Part shown: in pieces, positions 7,152-7,854 of the stretch
How the letters are laid out: every line of letters begins with the position of its first letter
Position numbering within the stretch: position 1 is the stretch's first letter
Assembly: GCA_002292165.1 (NCBI GenBank)
Contig: DBBK01000179.1
Location: 1 to 7,854, forward strand
Direction: 5' to 3'
DNA length: 7,854 nt
DNA from: Brevundimonas sp. UBA986
Lineage (GTDB): Bacteria; Pseudomonadota; Alphaproteobacteria; Caulobacterales; Caulobacteraceae
Translations under genes and position numbers: made by a program
Notes under the pieces: generated by a model
The model's input: only the letters and a program-made list of their open reading frames with translations
Databases searched by the model: none
What the model was told of the DNA's origin: nothing

Positions 7152-7156
7152 GGCAA
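7135..7156. repeat. Inverted repeat TTGCCG-N10-CGGCAA
   Basis: Perfect 6-bp arms, TTGCCG (7135-7140) and CGGCAA (7151-7156), separated by 10 bp. It covers the -35 and spacer region of the putative export-operon promoter, a position suited to an operator. No regulator is identified. Confidence 0.5.
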
Positions 7157-7181
7157 TGTGCGGAAGCAGGTTCGGGGCGGG

Positions 7182-7219
7182 GCGCCAAATCGTCCGATAT
7201 CGCAATCCTCTATTGGCGC
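7182..7219. repeat. Nested inverted repeat GCGCCAA...TTGGCGC around CGATATCG
   Basis: Arms GCGCCAA (7182-7188) and TTGGCGC (7213-7219) are perfect 7-bp inverted repeats, 24 bp apart. A perfect 8-bp palindrome, CGATATCG (7195-7202), sits almost at the centre. The right arm coincides with the proposed -35 of the gamma-glutamyltransferase promoter. It may be a binding site for a dimeric regulator in the divergent gap, or chance in G+C-rich sequence. Confidence 0.4.
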
Positions 7220-7241
7220 GGCGGCGCGGGAGGACTAGGCC
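7213..7241 (+). promoter_or_regulatory. Weak candidate promoter of the gamma-glutamyltransferase gene
   Basis: TTGGCGC (7213-7219) matches the -35 consensus TTGACGS at 6 of 7 positions. After 14 nt, ACTAGGCC (7234-7241) matches the -10 poorly (4 of 7). It would give a leader of roughly 30 nt. Confidence 0.22.
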
Positions 7242-7280
7242 GGAAGCCTGCCAGTTTCCTCAACGGTCGCAAGGACACCG

Positions 7281-7854
7281 ATGCGTTTTGATCGTCTGTG
7301 CGTCGCCGCGCTGCTCTTGCCGTTTCTGACTTCCGCCTGCCTCGGCGTCGCGCCCGGGGCGCGGTCCCCGGCTCCTGCGGTTTCCACAGCCGAGGCCGCC
7401 CCGCCCGCCCGCGGTCCCTTCGTCGCCGCCGCCAATCCCCTGGCGGTGCAGGCCGGGCTGGATGTGCTCAAGCGCGGCGGTTCGGCCGTCGATGCGGCGG
7501 TCGCGGTCCAGGCGGTCCTGGGTCTGGTCGAGCCCCAGTCCTCCGGCCTCGGCGGCGGCTCCTTCATGATGGTCTATGACGCCGCGACGCATTCCGTCAC
7601 CGCCTATGACGGGCGGGAGACCGCCCCGGCCGCGGCCACGCCCGAACTCTTCTATGAGGACGGCAAGCCCCTGCCGTTCCAGCAGGCGGTGCTCAGCGGC
7701 CGTTCGACCGGCGTGCCCGGCGCCGTGGCCATGCTGGGAATGGCCCAGAAGGAGCACGGCAAGCTGGCCTGGAGCGAGCTGTTCGGCGACGCCGAGCGTC
7801 TGGCCCGCGACGGCTTCGTGGTCAGCCCGCGTCTGGCCGGGATGATCGCCGCCC
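7281..7854 (+). CDS. ggt: Gamma-glutamyltransferase precursor, N-terminal part (cut by right window edge)
   Basis: Exported enzyme that hydrolyses or transfers the gamma-glutamyl group of glutathione and related compounds; the proenzyme cleaves itself into large and small subunits. The ATG is preceded by AAGGA (7271-7275), 5 nt away. Residues 1-20 form a hydrophobic signal peptide ending LTSAC, so it may be a lipoprotein, although Thr at -3 is not the usual Leu/Val/Ile. After a Pro/Ala-rich linker (about 23-45) the family core begins: VAAANPLAVQAGLDVLKRGGSAVDAAVAV, then EPQSSGLGGGSFMMVYD. DGRETAP (110-116) carries Arg112, equivalent to the arginine that binds the glutamyl carboxylate in E. 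coli GGT. TGVPGAVAMLGMAQKEHGKLAW and ARDGFVVSPRLA follow. The 191 codons present are the first part of the large subunit; the autoprocessing Thr is outside. The family also includes cephalosporin acylases, so substrate is not certain. No link to the polysaccharide genes is evident. Confidence 0.92.
   Translation, partial: MRFDRLCVAALLLPFLTSACLGVAPGARSPAPAVSTAEAAPPARGPFVAAANPLAVQAGLDVLKRGGSAVDAAVAVQAVLGLVEPQSSGLGGGSFMMVYDAATHSVTAYDGRETAPAAATPELFYEDGKPLPFQQAVLSGRSTGVPGAVAMLGMAQKEHGKLAWSELFGDAERLARDGFVVSPRLAGMIAA

Noticed and set aside
7090..7188. Longer start of the export lipoprotein at 7188
   Set aside because: It would bury the signal peptide behind about 33 residues, making lipoprotein export unlikely, and it spans the putative promoter.
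7260..7757. Minus-strand open frame of 165 residues opposite ggt
   Set aside because: Gly/Arg-rich mirror of a clear gamma-glutamyltransferase coding sequence, with no ribosome site.

Overview
The window is a G+C-rich stretch (roughly two-thirds G+C by eye) of bacterial chromosome carrying part of a surface-polysaccharide locus. The gene families, base composition and promoter-like elements resembling the Caulobacter housekeeping consensus (TTGACGS, 10-14 nt, GCTANAWC) suggest an alphaproteobacterium, plausibly Caulobacterales (Caulobacter/Brevundimonas type). The taxonomic placement is inference; nothing in the sequence proves it.

Layout, left to right. Positions 1-1998 hold three minus-strand genes in the order rfbC -> rfbB -> rfbD, the last cut by the left edge. 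They encode three of the four enzymes of dTDP-L-rhamnose synthesis; rfbA is not in the window. After a 108-bp divergent gap, a plus-strand gene (2107-3972) encodes a large multidomain glycosyltransferase: TPR-like helices, a degenerate GT-A-like domain, then an intact family 2 domain. It meets a minus-strand gene tail to tail, with both stop codons inside one CTAG. The minus-strand genes 7089 -> 3969 form a tightly coupled trio: a Wza-type outer-membrane polysaccharide export lipoprotein, a 216-residue protein of unrecognised family, and a GT-B (family 4) glycosyltransferase. They are joined by TGATG and ATGA overlaps. A second divergent gap (about 170 bp, with two inverted repeats) separates this trio from a plus-strand gamma-glutamyltransferase precursor that runs off the right edge.

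Reading the parts together (inference): rfbCBD supply dTDP-L-rhamnose, the two glycosyltransferases build a probably rhamnose-containing repeat unit or chain, and the export lipoprotein provides the outer-membrane exit. No polymerase, flippase, initiating sugar-phosphate transferase or Wzc-type co-polymerase lies in the window, so the locus must continue elsewhere or use genes at other sites. The gamma-glutamyltransferase is probably an unrelated neighbour.

I see no mobile element, CRISPR array, tRNA or rRNA. The locus is recognisable surface-polysaccharide machinery. The least explained parts are the 216-residue protein embedded in the export operon and the inverted repeats in the 7.1-7.2 kb divergent control region.
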